Source: Bacteroidales bacterium
GTDB lineage: Bacteria > Bacteroidota > Bacteroidia > Bacteroidales > UBA7960
DNA length: 50,649 bases
Direction of reading: 5' to 3'
Assembly (NCBI GenBank): GCA_012521995.1
Contig: JAAYLH010000035.1
Coordinates: 1-50,649, forward strand
Below are positions 27,001 through 35,395 of this stretch, piece after piece. A model generated the notes under the pieces. That model saw only the letters and a list, made by a program, of their open reading frames with translations, searched no databases and had not been told where the DNA came from. The number at the start of each line of letters is the position of its first letter. The first letter of the stretch is position 1. The position numbers and the translations under genes are program-made.

Positions 27001-29573
27001 GCAACGGTGACATCCTGAGTTTCGCTGAGGCTGCAACTGGTAATGGGCTGCATGAAGGCCGTCACGCCCACATCATGTTGTGCCCCATATACGCTAACCA
27101 TATCAAAACCAACCCCTTCAAAATTGAGGGCTACGGCTTGGGAGGCAAAGATAAGCCTGAACCTTACTGAGCTTTGATTGCCTAGCTCTTCAGGTAATAT
27201 GATGCGGGCGTTGAGCCATCCATTGCTTAGGCCGCTCCAACCCCTGCCGTTACCGGTCTTGCTGGCCAAAGCTGAAATGTTGTTGTGGTTGTACCAGTAC
27301 CAGGCAAGGTTGGGGTTTCGGGGCTCCAGACGTGACCAGGTCAGCCCACCGTCAACAGTATATTCAATGGCAGCGCCGTCCAAACCATTTGGGGTGTGAT
27401 AATTAATAAAGAAATCGAGCACAGGGTTCGGGATACCACTGAAGTCAAAGCAAGGGCTTTCGACCCAGGAGAGTTCGTCAGCGTTATACACACCAAAGGG
27501 ATTGGTGACCCATGAGAAGCTGCCTGAAGCTGCACTATCTATTATACTTCCTACTGGAGATCCTAGGATAAGTGAGCTGTTCTCACCATATGGAGCCCAG
27601 AAGTGATCACCCTCCTGAAAGTCCTCAGAATAGGCTGGGGTAAACACGGGCAGGGAGAAAATACTGGTTTGTAAAAGGTTGTTGGTTTCATCCTGATCAT
27701 CCTGGAGTTCGGTTTTGAGCAGGATACTTTCATACAGTCCAGGGGTTGAAAAGTCGGCCGTTGGTCCGAAGGTAAAGTTGCGGCTTTCCCCAACAGGGAT
27801 TGAGGTCTTAAGGGTATCTCGGTGCCAGGTCTGCCCGTTGTCTATGGAGTACGCCAAGGGGATTAAGGAGGGTGTTGCACTTGCTCCAAAGTTGGTCACG
27901 CTAACCGTCACAGGCTCTTCGTTTGTGAGGTTGCAGGTATTAAAGGGCGCAATGAGGGCGCTGATGCCCACATCCCTTGTGACATACGTTCCTGTTACTA
28001 CCAGGTTGTCGAGGTGCCATCCGCTCTGTAGGTTGGTTCCACCGGTTTCTCCCAGTGTAAAGCGGAAACGAACAGACTGTTGACGGTTGGCCCGAGGTAC
28101 CACATAAGAAATCTGGGTCCAGGTGGAGGTGTTCTGAACCTGCTGGTTGTCCCAGATGGTGGTCCAGGTGTTTCCATTATCGGTACTGATGTCAATACTG
28201 GCGAAATCGAAGAGGTGAACATTGAGCCAGCGCTGGAAACTCAGCCTGACGTCGGCATAGAAGTCTGTGCTGAACTCTGGAGTAGTGGCTACATAGGCCA
28301 GGGAAGGGAGTGTGGGCTCGTAATTGCCTGGGTAGGCCCCTAGTCCTGTGATGTCTGTTCCCATGATCTTGGTGCCGCTCACGGCATAGTCGGGGCCTGC
28401 AGGCCCTGATGTGTTCGACTGGTCGGGCTGGTGTCCGCCAAGACCTTGTGGCACCTCACGCTGCCATTCTCCTGTTAGCATCCAGCCTTTGTCCTGCTCA
28501 AAATCATCGTAGAAAATTGTCTCGTAAATTTTGCGGCTTCCGGTGGGGTCCTGTTCCTCTGAGGGATGCTGTTGGCCGTTTACTGTTATTCCATTTGCAG
28601 GGAGCTTTACATCAATATTGTTGCCGGGCTGGGCATCATTTGCAACATCCAGTGTCACCCATAAATAGGAATAGCCTGTGGGGAGGTCGTGACTCAATTG
28701 GTTGAAAATTACCTGCCCGTTTGAGAAATTCTTGGCGCTACCTAGTTGCTGTGCGTTTGTAAAGTTCTCACTGCTTGTATACCACAATTTTACTCCCAGG
28801 TCAGGTATGTCGACATCACTGGTGTTGAGCGAGGAAACCTTAAAGCTTTCGAGGGTGAGGGTGCCTGTGTTGCCAATGACCCTTAATTCGGTCTTCAGTA
28901 CTTCATTGTTTTTTGAGCCGGTATGCACCAGGAAGGTGGTGGGCTGGTAACTGCTGACAGCAGATAACTCGCGAGGCAGGCTGCCAGTTTCTACAATGTT
29001 TATTTCGTCCACACAAACGCTTCCTCCCAGACCTTGTCCTGAGTGCCCTTCAAAAGCTACATAAAGGGTCTTCGTGCTGCCGGGTAGCTGTAATACCCGC
29101 TCCACCCATTGGTTTACGGGATTCTGATAGCTGGCTATGAGGGTCCAGGGGCCCGTGGAGCTGGTGGCGATATAAACTCCAAGCTTAGCATTGGACCCAT
29201 CGCGGGGCACTTGTGCATGCCAGAAACTCAGCTCTGGGTTTACAGCAAACTCCAGGTCTATGGGAGGAGTTATCAAACGGCTGATGTAAGGGTTAAAGGA
29301 AGGAACCCTGAAAAATGCATTGCGCTGGCCGAAAGCAGCAGTGTCGGGTAAACCCACCTGTCCTGAAGGGAAAGGCCCTGCCCCCAGGCCGATCTTCCAG
29401 CTTTCGTTGCCAACAACCATGGCATTGACCCAACCCGTGGGCAGGTTGTCTCCATTGTCTTCAAAGCCTTCGTAGAAAAAGCTGGTGCCTTGCGCTGATG
29501 CGCTGAATTGAAGTATCAGCAAGAGAAATAATGCTGAAACGCTCCCGTTAAGAAATCGTAAAATTTGCCCCAT
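24054..29573 (-). CDS. giant T9SS type A surface protein with CARDB-like repeats
   Basis: An 1839-residue exported protein. Signal peptide after the ATG at 29573 (MGQILRFLNGSVSALFLLLI ... SASAQG). The N-terminal 200 residues resemble a MAM/jelly-roll domain (FFYEGFEDNGDNLPTGW ... ELSFWHAQ); a second such domain follows near 370-530 (FYDDFEQDKGW) and a third near 640-830. Then come five tandem units of about 180 residues (DNA about 27070-24340). Each has a CARDB-like half (DLALTAI..P..GC ... V.ITNAGPDAFETG ... LNPGQ) and an Ig-like half (VILDAGPGHTSYLWQDGS..QTYQV ... YWVTV.D..GC). The end is a type A sorting domain, TVFPNPAHEEVTVRI ... GLYYIRLSGKEGVITRKLIV. The frame continues to 29624, but that extension precedes the signal peptide. 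Probably co-transcribed with the 2133-residue gene. Confidence 0.92.
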   Translation of the reverse strand: MGQILRFLNGSVSALFLLLILQFSASAQGTSFFYEGFEDNGDNLPTGWVNAMVVGNESWKIGLGAGPFPSGQVGLPDTAAFGQRNAFFRVPSFNPYISRLITPPIDLEFAVNPELSFWHAQVPRDGSNAKLGVYIATSSTGPWTLIASYQNPVNQWVERVLQLPGSTKTLYVAFEGHSGQGLGGSVCVDEINIVETGSLPRELSAVSSYQPTTFLVHTGSKNNEVLKTELRVIGNTGTLTLESFKVSSLNTSDVDIPDLGVKLWYTSSENFTNAQQLGSAKNFSNGQVIFNQLSHDLPTGYSYLWVTLDVANDAQPGNNIDVKLPANGITVNGQQHPSEEQDPTGSRKIYETIFYDDFEQDKGWMLTGEWQREVPQGLGGHQPDQSNTSGPAGPDYAVSGTKIMGTDITGLGAYPGNYEPTLPSLAYVATTPEFSTDFYADVRLSFQRWLNVHLFDFASIDISTDNGNTWTTIWDNQQVQNTSTWTQISYVVPRANRQQSVRFRFTLGETGGTNLQSGWHLDNLVVTGTYVTRDVGISALIAPFNTCNLTNEEPVTVSVTNFGASATPSLIPLAYSIDNGQTWHRDTLKTSIPVGESRNFTFGPTADFSTPGLYESILLKTELQDDQDETNNLLQTSIFSLPVFTPAYSEDFQEGDHFWAPYGENSSLILGSPVGSIIDSAASGSFSWVTNPFGVYNADELSWVESPCFDFSGIPNPVLDFFINYHTPNGLDGAAIEYTVDGGLTWSRLEPRNPNLAWYWYNHNNISALASKTGNGRGWSGLSNGWLNARIILPEELGNQSSVRFRLIFASQAVALNFEGVGFDMVSVYGAQHDVGVTAFMQPITSCSLSETQDVTVAVENLGINTIAAGTHIPVGLDSHNEGVSLLETLILEESLAPGQHALFTFSQSFNMSATGTYQLTAYTLLEGDDDFFSPGIFNDTLAVTIEVYGTPFVDLGEDIYTTQPLSVLLDAGPGHTSYLWQDGSNNQTYQVTSPNTQTYWVTVGDDNACTATDSIRVITYDLALTAITAPLNGCQAPEGEQVKVEITNAGPDAFETGTEIPLSLYFQNQWLEDKTWSLTQALNPGQSTVATFESIINLSAEGDYQVDAVHHLPDANPVNDSIHILVSSLGYPVVTLGDSIYTLMPDTVLLDPGQGYAAYQWQDGSTNQTYQVTSPYTQTYWVTVYDNQACSATAELVVATFDAGITGIESPADACALDENEPVTLNLRNNGVDSFEAGKTFSLKLYLDGILEAEETLTLESGWPAGQSMNYTLQHTLNLQEEGSYTIAAEITSKDANPANDYLEKNLIIHGYPILDIPTMVVTNEPDSVILDAGPGHTAYSWSTGESSQTIAIETWGTYQITVSNDFGCEATGSILVTPEFMDLGMQALVSPADGCENEFVDAPVVISIVNAGNVAIPQGEQLTIHYSVNSTPMATEQITTLHSLAPGQSHEFTFAQTLTLGKLTQVSMELWLDHPADENTDNDALESIVSVHPLPQPYLGDTIFNADPVGHVLHLTETYESYYWNDGSIGAEYVITSPYSQWYHVTVTDTQGCANTDSVMVVAWDLEVYDLLSPLSNCTLTASEQIVFVMRNNGPDTFQSGRKFRIGYSVNQNPATIQDFTLNSSLGPGQMRTFAFSQGANLSDTGPFELNVFIDEPDVDSANDNFINLVEAPGIPFVELGSDIYTLQPDTVILDAGPGFTSYLWQDGNTNQLFNVYEYGWHYVMVTDHYGCQNGDTLYVGESTGVPQIGIPGTEVTVFPNPAHEEVTVRIAQESMEALRLELLSLTGKLIIARDLEMMGLLEERINTGILQPGLYYIRLSGKEGVITRKLIVTNPR

Positions 29574-30021
29574 GTTGTATCCTTTTTGATGTTTTTTTCT
29601 GCCTGCCACGACTTCACATGACACGACCCATCAATTTTATGTAAAATTATTTGTTGTAACCGCCCGTGGCGTCAGCGTTTTGTGTATTTTCCCCAAGGCA
29701 AAAACAGGGGATATGGACCGGTAGAAAACTACGGGTATTTTCCCCGCTCAGAAATGTCAGGAAAAGGGCAGAAGAATGCCTGGTCTGTTCGAAGGAATGT
29801 CAGAAAAAATTATCCAAATTTGTATTTTTTTTGCAGGCTGTTTTTCTTTACAGTATTTTTTGATCCAGCTGAGGATAGTTAAGAAACAAACCTTTTGCTG
29901 AATTTTGGGTTTTGTTTTCAGTAAGTGAACCGCCTGTGCATTCATTGAATTCTTTTGTGGCATAGAATGTTTGTGCTACCTTGCCCTCAATTTGACTATG
30001 TGCTATGCTTGAATGGCATGA

Positions 30022-30053
30022 TAGAGGGCTCCGCTTCTTCAGGATGACAGGGC
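30022..30053. repeat. dispersed GTCATCCTGA-type element, copy 2
   Basis: Read on the minus strand, ctgtcatcctgaagaagcgg followed by agccct is a degenerate relative of the element at 9131-9159. It lies in the 569-base divergent gap 29574-30142, in which I see no small gene. Other features of the gap are two copies of gtattttcccc (29683-29693 and 29729-29739). Confidence 0.5.
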
Positions 30054-30142
30054 TCAAAAAAACGGACCTTGGGATTCAGGCCGGAAAAAGAAGCGTTGAA
30101 GGTTTTTATCATTTTTTTGAAGTTTCTCATTAGGTATTGAAA

Positions 30143-32212
30143 ATGAAAGAATTATTAAAAGAGCAGAATAGTGACCATGGGTTTGTCAACCCTTTGCTGA
30201 AGGAGTTTAAAACTCCTTTTGGAACGCCTCCTTTCGGGGAGATTAGGATAGAACATTTCACTCCAGCCTTTAGGGAAGGGATTGAAAAAGGATTGCAGGA
30301 TATTGAAAGGATTGTTAGCAATCAAGATACTCCTGATTTTGAGAACACCATTGCTGCGTTATCACTTGGCGGTAGGATACTGAGCCGGGTGAGCAATGTG
30401 TTTTATCCGCTGAACGATGCCGAGACCAGTGCGGAGATGCAGGCCATCGCCAGAGAGGTGGCTCCCCTTCTGGCAGATTACTCTAATGACATTCTGTTCC
30501 ACGAGGCCCTTTTCAGGCGAGTGAAGGCAGTATTTGATAAACGGGAAAGCCTTGATCTGGACGTGGAGCAATCAACCTTGCTTGAAAAGACCTATAAGAT
30601 GTTTACCCGTAACGGTGCAGGGCTGGATGCAGGTAAAAAAGCAAGACTGCGTGAGATCTCCAGGCAGTTGAGTGAGTTGTCGCTGAAATTTGACGACAAT
30701 ATCCTGGGGGAGACTAATGAATGGTTTCTGCACCTGGAGCAAGCTGAAGACGTGGCAGGACTGCCCGATTCACAACTGGAGGCCGCTGCAGAGGAAGCTA
30801 AAAAGCGCAAACTGAAAGGCTGGGTGATTACTTTAAAGGGTCCAAGCTATTGGCAGTTCCTGCAATATGCCGATCGCCGTGATCTGCGTGAAAAGGTGTT
30901 CAGAGCCTTTAATAGCCGCGGGTATCAGGGAAACCATTATGACAATCGTGAGATAGTCCGTCAGATCGCCAATTTGAGGCTTGAACGGGCACGCTTGTTG
31001 GGGTATGAAACCCATGCTCACTTTGTCCTTGAAGAACGCATGGCGGGATCTCCAGAGGCTGTTCAGGACTTTCTGAAGCAACTGCTGGACGCAGCAAAGC
31101 CAAAAGCCCTCGCAGACCTGGAGGAGGTGCAACAACTGGCGCTCCAGCTAGGGGCTGGGCACCCGCTGGAATACTGGGACTGGTATTATTTTGCCGAGAA
31201 AATGCGGAAGGCACGCTTCGACTTTGACCAGGAACTACTAAGGCCTTATTTCGAACTCGAGCAGGTCAAGCTAGGAGTCTTTGAGCTGGCAAGGCGGTTG
31301 TGGGGCTTTCGTTTCGTCCCCAGTAATGTTATTCCTGTTTATCATCCCGAAGTTACTGCCTATGAGGTGTATGATGATAACGATGACTTCTTGGCAATCC
31401 TTTTCCTCGATTTTTTCCCGCGCGAAGGGAAAAGTGCTGGTGCCTGGATGACGGGATTCAGGGAGCAGGAACGCCTGGACGGAACAGATTATCGCCCTCA
31501 CATTTCCCTGGTATGCAATTTTACCCGGCCTACGGCTACCAAACCCTCTCTGCTGACTCACGGGGAGTTCAACACCTTTCTTCACGAGTTTGGTCATGCC
31601 CTTCACGGCATGTGCTCAAAAGTGTCTTATGCAGATTTATCAGGGACCAACGTTTATCGAGACTTTGTGGAGCTTCCTTCACAGATAATGGAAAACTGGG
31701 CGGTGGAAAAAGACTATCTTGACTTGTTTGCCAGACATTACCAAACAGGGGAAAAAATTCCTGCAGAACTGGTGGATAAAATCGTGGCCACCAAGAATTT
31801 CCACGCGGCTTTTGCTGCCATGCGTCAACTGGGGTTCGGCCTGAACGATATGGCCTGGCACACCATCACCAATGCGGTAGAGGGACCGCTTCAAGACTTT
31901 GAGGCGGCTGCCATGGAGCCCGCCAGGCTGTTCCCTCCCGTATCCGATACCCTGATCAGCAGCGCCTTTGCACATATCTTCGCGGGGGGGTATGCAGCTG
32001 GATATTATGGGTATAAATGGGCTGAGGTACTCGATGCCGATGCCTTCAAACTATTTAAGCAAAGAGGAATCTTTGACAGGGAGACTGCAAAGGCTTTTCG
32101 CGAGCACATCCTCTCCAGGGGAGGGAGCGAGCATCCTATGGTGCTTTACAAACGATTCAGGGGCAGGGAACCCGGTCTCCATGCCCTGCTGGAAAGGGAA
32201 GGCCTTAGCTAG
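30143..32212 (+). CDS. M3 family metallopeptidase (oligopeptidase A / Dcp type)
   Basis: This 689-residue cytosolic zinc peptidase degrades short peptides. The thimet-type active site HEFGHALHG lies near residue 480, with the third ligand glutamate about 25 residues later in DFVELPSQIMENW. Other family marks are the N-terminal NPLLKEFKTPFGTPPF and HFTPAFREGIEKG, and GGYAAGYYGYKWAEVLDADAF near the C-terminus. Length fits (about 680-710). No signal peptide is seen, which favours a cytosolic role. The TTG at 30137 is in frame but ATG at 30143 is preferred. It precedes purD by 56 bases, but purD has its own promoter box. Confidence 0.95.
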   Translation: MKELLKEQNSDHGFVNPLLKEFKTPFGTPPFGEIRIEHFTPAFREGIEKGLQDIERIVSNQDTPDFENTIAALSLGGRILSRVSNVFYPLNDAETSAEMQAIAREVAPLLADYSNDILFHEALFRRVKAVFDKRESLDLDVEQSTLLEKTYKMFTRNGAGLDAGKKARLREISRQLSELSLKFDDNILGETNEWFLHLEQAEDVAGLPDSQLEAAAEEAKKRKLKGWVITLKGPSYWQFLQYADRRDLREKVFRAFNSRGYQGNHYDNREIVRQIANLRLERARLLGYETHAHFVLEERMAGSPEAVQDFLKQLLDAAKPKALADLEEVQQLALQLGAGHPLEYWDWYYFAEKMRKARFDFDQELLRPYFELEQVKLGVFELARRLWGFRFVPSNVIPVYHPEVTAYEVYDDNDDFLAILFLDFFPREGKSAGAWMTGFREQERLDGTDYRPHISLVCNFTRPTATKPSLLTHGEFNTFLHEFGHALHGMCSKVSYADLSGTNVYRDFVELPSQIMENWAVEKDYLDLFARHYQTGEKIPAELVDKIVATKNFHAAFAAMRQLGFGLNDMAWHTITNAVEGPLQDFEAAAMEPARLFPPVSDTLISSAFAHIFAGGYAAGYYGYKWAEVLDADAFKLFKQRGIFDRETAKAFREHILSRGGSEHPMVLYKRFRGREPGLHALLEREGLS

Positions 32213-32223
32213 TAATTTTGTTG

Positions 32224-32231
32224 TATTTTTG
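32224..32231 (+). promoter_or_regulatory. promoter -7 box of purD
   Basis: TATTTTTG (TAnnTTTG) just after the M3 peptidase stop. Transcription would begin near 32237, leaving only about five bases before the ATG at 32242, so the ATG at 32269 is the more likely purD start. No purine riboswitch is recognisable. Confidence 0.5.
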
Positions 32232-32268
32232 AAGTCATAACATGATTGAAGCCAAAAACAACACACCG

Positions 32269-33552
32269 ATGATGCAGATCCTGATCCTGGGCTCGGGCGG
32301 GCGCGAGCATGCCCTTGCCTGGAAGATAGCTCAAAGTCCACGTTGCAGCAGGTTGTTTATTGCCCCGGGAAATGCAGGAACATCTCTGGTGGGCGAAAAT
32401 ATCGACCTCCAGATCCATGACTTTGAATCCGTTGGTGAATTCGTTCAGAAACACCGTATCGATATGATTGTAGTGGGTCCGGAAGAACCTTTGGTAAATG
32501 GTATTGCAGATTTTTTTGCGGATAATCCCGACTTACGTCACGTGCTGATGGTGGGTCCACGGAAAACCGGGGCAGCCCTTGAGGGAAGCAAGGCCTTTGC
32601 AAAGGAATTTATGGCTAGAAACGGAATCCCTACGGCCCGTTATCGCTCCTTTTCAAAGGAAACCCTGAATGAAGGGAAGACTTTCCTTGAAACCCTCCCT
32701 GCGCCCTATGTGCTGAAGGCAGATGGACTGGCTGCAGGGAAAGGGGTGGTCATCTCCTCAACCCTTGAAGAGGCTAAGCAAACCCTGGATGATATGCTAG
32801 TGAAGGAAGCCTTCGGCAAGGCTTCTGCCACCGTTGTGGTGGAGGAGTTCTTGCAGGGCATTGAGTTGTCAGTATTTGCCATCGCAGATGGAAAAAGCTA
32901 TCATCTGCTGCCCTCCGCCAAGGACTATAAGCGGGTGGGGGAAAAGGACACAGGACCCAATACAGGCGGGATGGGGGCGATTTCACCCGTCCCTTTTGCC
33001 AACAAGGACTTCATGGATAAGGTGGAACATCGGGTCGTGAAACCTACAATCGAAGGCCTGAAAAAGGAGGGAATCCACTATTGCGGGTTTTTGTTCTTCG
33101 GGCTGATGAATGTTAAGGGTGACCCTTATGTGATCGAATACAATGTTCGCTTGGGCGATCCCGAAACGGAGGCCATATTGCCCCGCATTGGCTCTGACTT
33201 GGTGAGCCTGCTGGAGGCCGCTGCCAGGGGGACTTTACATTCCCTGAAGGTGGATATTTTGCCTGATTATGCTGCAACGGTGGTGCTGGTGTCAGGGGGT
33301 TACCCGGGGGCCTATGAAAAAGGATTCGCGGTCACAGGTATTGAGGATGTTAAGGATAGCATGCTGTTTTTTGCAGGGCTTAAAGGGGAGGGAAAACACC
33401 CCCTGACCAGCGGGGGGAGAGTTATGGCCATCACCTCCCTTGCTCCCGAGCTTTTTGAGGCCCTTAGGCGCTCCTATGAGAATGCCGGATTGGTGGACTA
33501 TATGGGAAAATACTATCGCAGGGATATTGGAAAAGACCTGATGGGTCATTAA
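32269..33552 (+). CDS. purD: phosphoribosylamine--glycine ligase
   Basis: A 427-residue ATP-grasp enzyme that joins glycine to phosphoribosylamine, the second step of purine synthesis. Seen: ILILGSGGREHALAWKI at the start, VVGPEEPLVNGIAD, the ATP-grasp loop LKADGLAAGKGVV, a catalytic core SPVPFANKDF and GDPETEAILPRI, and a C-terminal domain with VVLVSGGYPG. Length is normal (420-430). In-frame starts at 32242, 32269 and 32272 exist; I choose 32269 because homologues begin right before the ILGSGG motif and because of the promoter position. The next gene begins 10 bases after its stop, so they form an operon. Confidence 0.96.
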   Translation: MMQILILGSGGREHALAWKIAQSPRCSRLFIAPGNAGTSLVGENIDLQIHDFESVGEFVQKHRIDMIVVGPEEPLVNGIADFFADNPDLRHVLMVGPRKTGAALEGSKAFAKEFMARNGIPTARYRSFSKETLNEGKTFLETLPAPYVLKADGLAAGKGVVISSTLEEAKQTLDDMLVKEAFGKASATVVVEEFLQGIELSVFAIADGKSYHLLPSAKDYKRVGEKDTGPNTGGMGAISPVPFANKDFMDKVEHRVVKPTIEGLKKEGIHYCGFLFFGLMNVKGDPYVIEYNVRLGDPETEAILPRIGSDLVSLLEAAARGTLHSLKVDILPDYAATVVLVSGGYPGAYEKGFAVTGIEDVKDSMLFFAGLKGEGKHPLTSGGRVMAITSLAPELFEALRRSYENAGLVDYMGKYYRRDIGKDLMGH

Positions 33553-33562
33553 TCGGAATTTT

Positions 33563-34555
33563 ATGCTGATCCGCATATTTAAACGCAATGCACCCCTGAT
33601 TCCTGCCCTGATTCTGGTGATCGGATTACTTCTGTGGGGAGATGGCTTTTTCTTCGCTCAGGAATTGGAATCACCCATTCAGGATGCAGGCCCTCTTTTC
33701 GGACTGATCGAAGGTTTTTTGTTGGCATATCCGCTCGCTTCCAGGATTCTGGCCTTCCTTTTATTGCTCCTTCAGGTTTTCTACCTGAACAACATTGTGC
33801 ACACAATCAGCCTCCTGGGAAGGCCTTCCTGGCTGCCTGGCTTTATCTATCTCTTGATGATGAGCAGCCATCCTGAATTTCTGCAGTTTCACCCGGTTCT
33901 ATTGGCTAACTTGTTCCTTATGATGGCTTTGTCGCGAACCCTGGTATCCTTTTCAGAGGTGGAACCAATGGTGGAAGTCTTCAATGTTGGCTTCCTGATA
34001 GCGATGGCCGGACTCTTCTATTACCCGGCCCTGTTGTTCGCAGTTTGGCTGATCCTGAGCATGACAGTGTTTTTCCTGTTTAGTATCAGGGGGCTCGCTG
34101 CTGGACTTATGGGCCTGCTTTGTCCATTCTTTTTCCTTTTCTCTTTCTATTACCTCAGCGATCAGTTTGAGGTCAGGTTTGCCCTGATGGCCGAGCAGTT
34201 TGATTTCCTGATGATTCTTGAACACTCATTCACACTCTATTCAGCCCTGCTTGTGCTTTTCCTGGCTTTTCTGTCCCTGTTCTCATTCCTGAAGGTCTCC
34301 ATTGCTAATGTCCACGACAAGCCCATCCGGATCAGGAAACGCTTCAGGGTGTTGTGGTACCTTTTCCTGGTGGCACTTCTGTCCTTCCTTTTTGTAAAAG
34401 AAAATTTCGAGCTTCATCTGGCCATTGTCATGATTCCCTTGGGTGTGGTATCGGCCCTTTTTCTGATGGAAATGAAAAAGAAAAGGCTGGCCGAGCTGAT
34501 TCTTTATGGATTCCTGATTCTGATCATTGTAGGGAAGGTGTTATTTCGGAGCTAG
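33563..34555 (+). CDS. multi-pass membrane protein, DUF6427-like
   Basis: A 330-residue protein with about nine to ten hydrophobic segments spread over its length, beginning MLIRIFKRNAPLIPALILVI. The pattern (R-x-F/N-x-x-P near the start, NNIVHTISLLGRPSWLPGFIYLL, then FNVGFLIAMAGLFYYPALLF) resembles the DUF6427 membrane proteins of Bacteroidota, which have no known function. It begins 10 bases after purD and precedes purQ by 114 bases, so it is embedded between two purine genes. A transporter or membrane-assembly role is possible but not shown. Confidence 0.75.
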   Translation: MLIRIFKRNAPLIPALILVIGLLLWGDGFFFAQELESPIQDAGPLFGLIEGFLLAYPLASRILAFLLLLLQVFYLNNIVHTISLLGRPSWLPGFIYLLMMSSHPEFLQFHPVLLANLFLMMALSRTLVSFSEVEPMVEVFNVGFLIAMAGLFYYPALLFAVWLILSMTVFFLFSIRGLAAGLMGLLCPFFFLFSFYYLSDQFEVRFALMAEQFDFLMILEHSFTLYSALLVLFLAFLSLFSFLKVSIANVHDKPIRIRKRFRVLWYLFLVALLSFLFVKENFELHLAIVMIPLGVVSALFLMEMKKKRLAELILYGFLILIIVGKVLFRS

Positions 34556-34641
34556 GGAGATCCTTTTGATCCTTTTTGTTTTTTCCCCTTGCTTATCTCT
34601 TTCGGGCTCCATACTTCAATGCTCCGTTTTTAATTTTTGCC

Positions 34642-34649
34642 TACCTTTG
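34642..34649 (+). promoter_or_regulatory. promoter -7 box of purQ
   Basis: TACCTTTG, an exact TAnnTTTG, 20 bases before the ATG at 34670, implying a leader of about 15 bases. It places the upstream in-frame start at 34637 outside the transcript. Confidence 0.6.
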
Positions 34650-34669
34650 GCGGGAAAAAACCGTACATT

Positions 34670-35365
34670 ATGAAATTTGGCGTGGTGGTATTTCCCGGCT
34701 CAAACTGCGATCATGACATGATCTACGTTTTGAAGAAGTTATTAAAACAGGAGGTGGTGGCTTTATGGCATAAAGACCATGACCTGCAAGGATGCGATTT
34801 CATCGTTTTGCCCGGAGGCTTTTCCTATGGCGACTATCTTCGCTCAGGCGCCATTGCCCGTTTTTCGCCCATTATGGAACAGGTGATCGCCTTTGCCAAA
34901 AATGGCGGCTTTGTGATGGGTATCTGCAATGGTTTCCAGATCCTTTGTGAGGCTCATCTATTGCCCGGGGCTCTCCTCCACAATACCAGCCACCAGTTTA
35001 TCTGCAGAAATGCCTTCATCCGCACCGAAACCAGCCAATCCCTGATTACTTCTGGGGTGACCAAAGGCCGGGTGCTGAAAATTCCAATCGCCCACGGTGA
35101 GGGCAGGTTCTTTGCCTCTGATGAAACCCTGAAACAACTGAATGATAACGATCAGATCCTTTTCCGTTACTGCGATGAAAAGGGAGAAGTGACGGAAGAG
35201 GCCAACCCCAATGGCTCGCTCCAGAATATCGCCGGCATCTGCAACGAGACCCGCAATGTGTTTGGCATGATGCCCCACCCGGAACGGGCCGCAAATGAAG
35301 AACTTGGTAATACGGACGGGCGATTGCTTTTTGATTCCATCCTGGCCACGCTGGCAAAAACCTGA
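34670..35365 (+). CDS. purQ: phosphoribosylformylglycinamidine synthase, glutaminase subunit
   Basis: A 231-residue class I glutamine amidotransferase that supplies ammonia for FGAM synthesis, step four of the purine pathway. Seen: [16 protein letters not shown] at the start, [17 protein letters not shown], the nucleophile cysteine in GICNGFQIL, and the HPE of MMPHPERA. A separate small PurQ implies a PurS-PurQ-PurL type enzyme rather than the single large PurL of many Bacteroidales; purS and purL are not in the window. The ATG at 34670 is the conserved start and has its own promoter box. Confidence 0.96.
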   Translation: MKFGVVVFPGSNCDHDMIYVLKKLLKQEVVALWHKDHDLQGCDFIVLPGGFSYGDYLRSGAIARFSPIMEQVIAFAKNGGFVMGICNGFQILCEAHLLPGALLHNTSHQFICRNAFIRTETSQSLITSGVTKGRVLKIPIAHGEGRFFASDETLKQLNDNDQILFRYCDEKGEVTEEANPNGSLQNIAGICNETRNVFGMMPHPERAANEELGNTDGRLLFDSILATLAKT

Positions 35366-35395
35366 TAGTTTCACCAGCCGGTTAATTTCTTGCCT

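Noticed and set aside
32213-32268. Purine riboswitch before purD
   Set aside because: The leader is too short and shows no three-way junction motif.
33563-34555. Frame-shifted or broken gene, because overlapping frames are open on both strands
   Set aside because: The plus frame is continuous with a coherent series of membrane segments.
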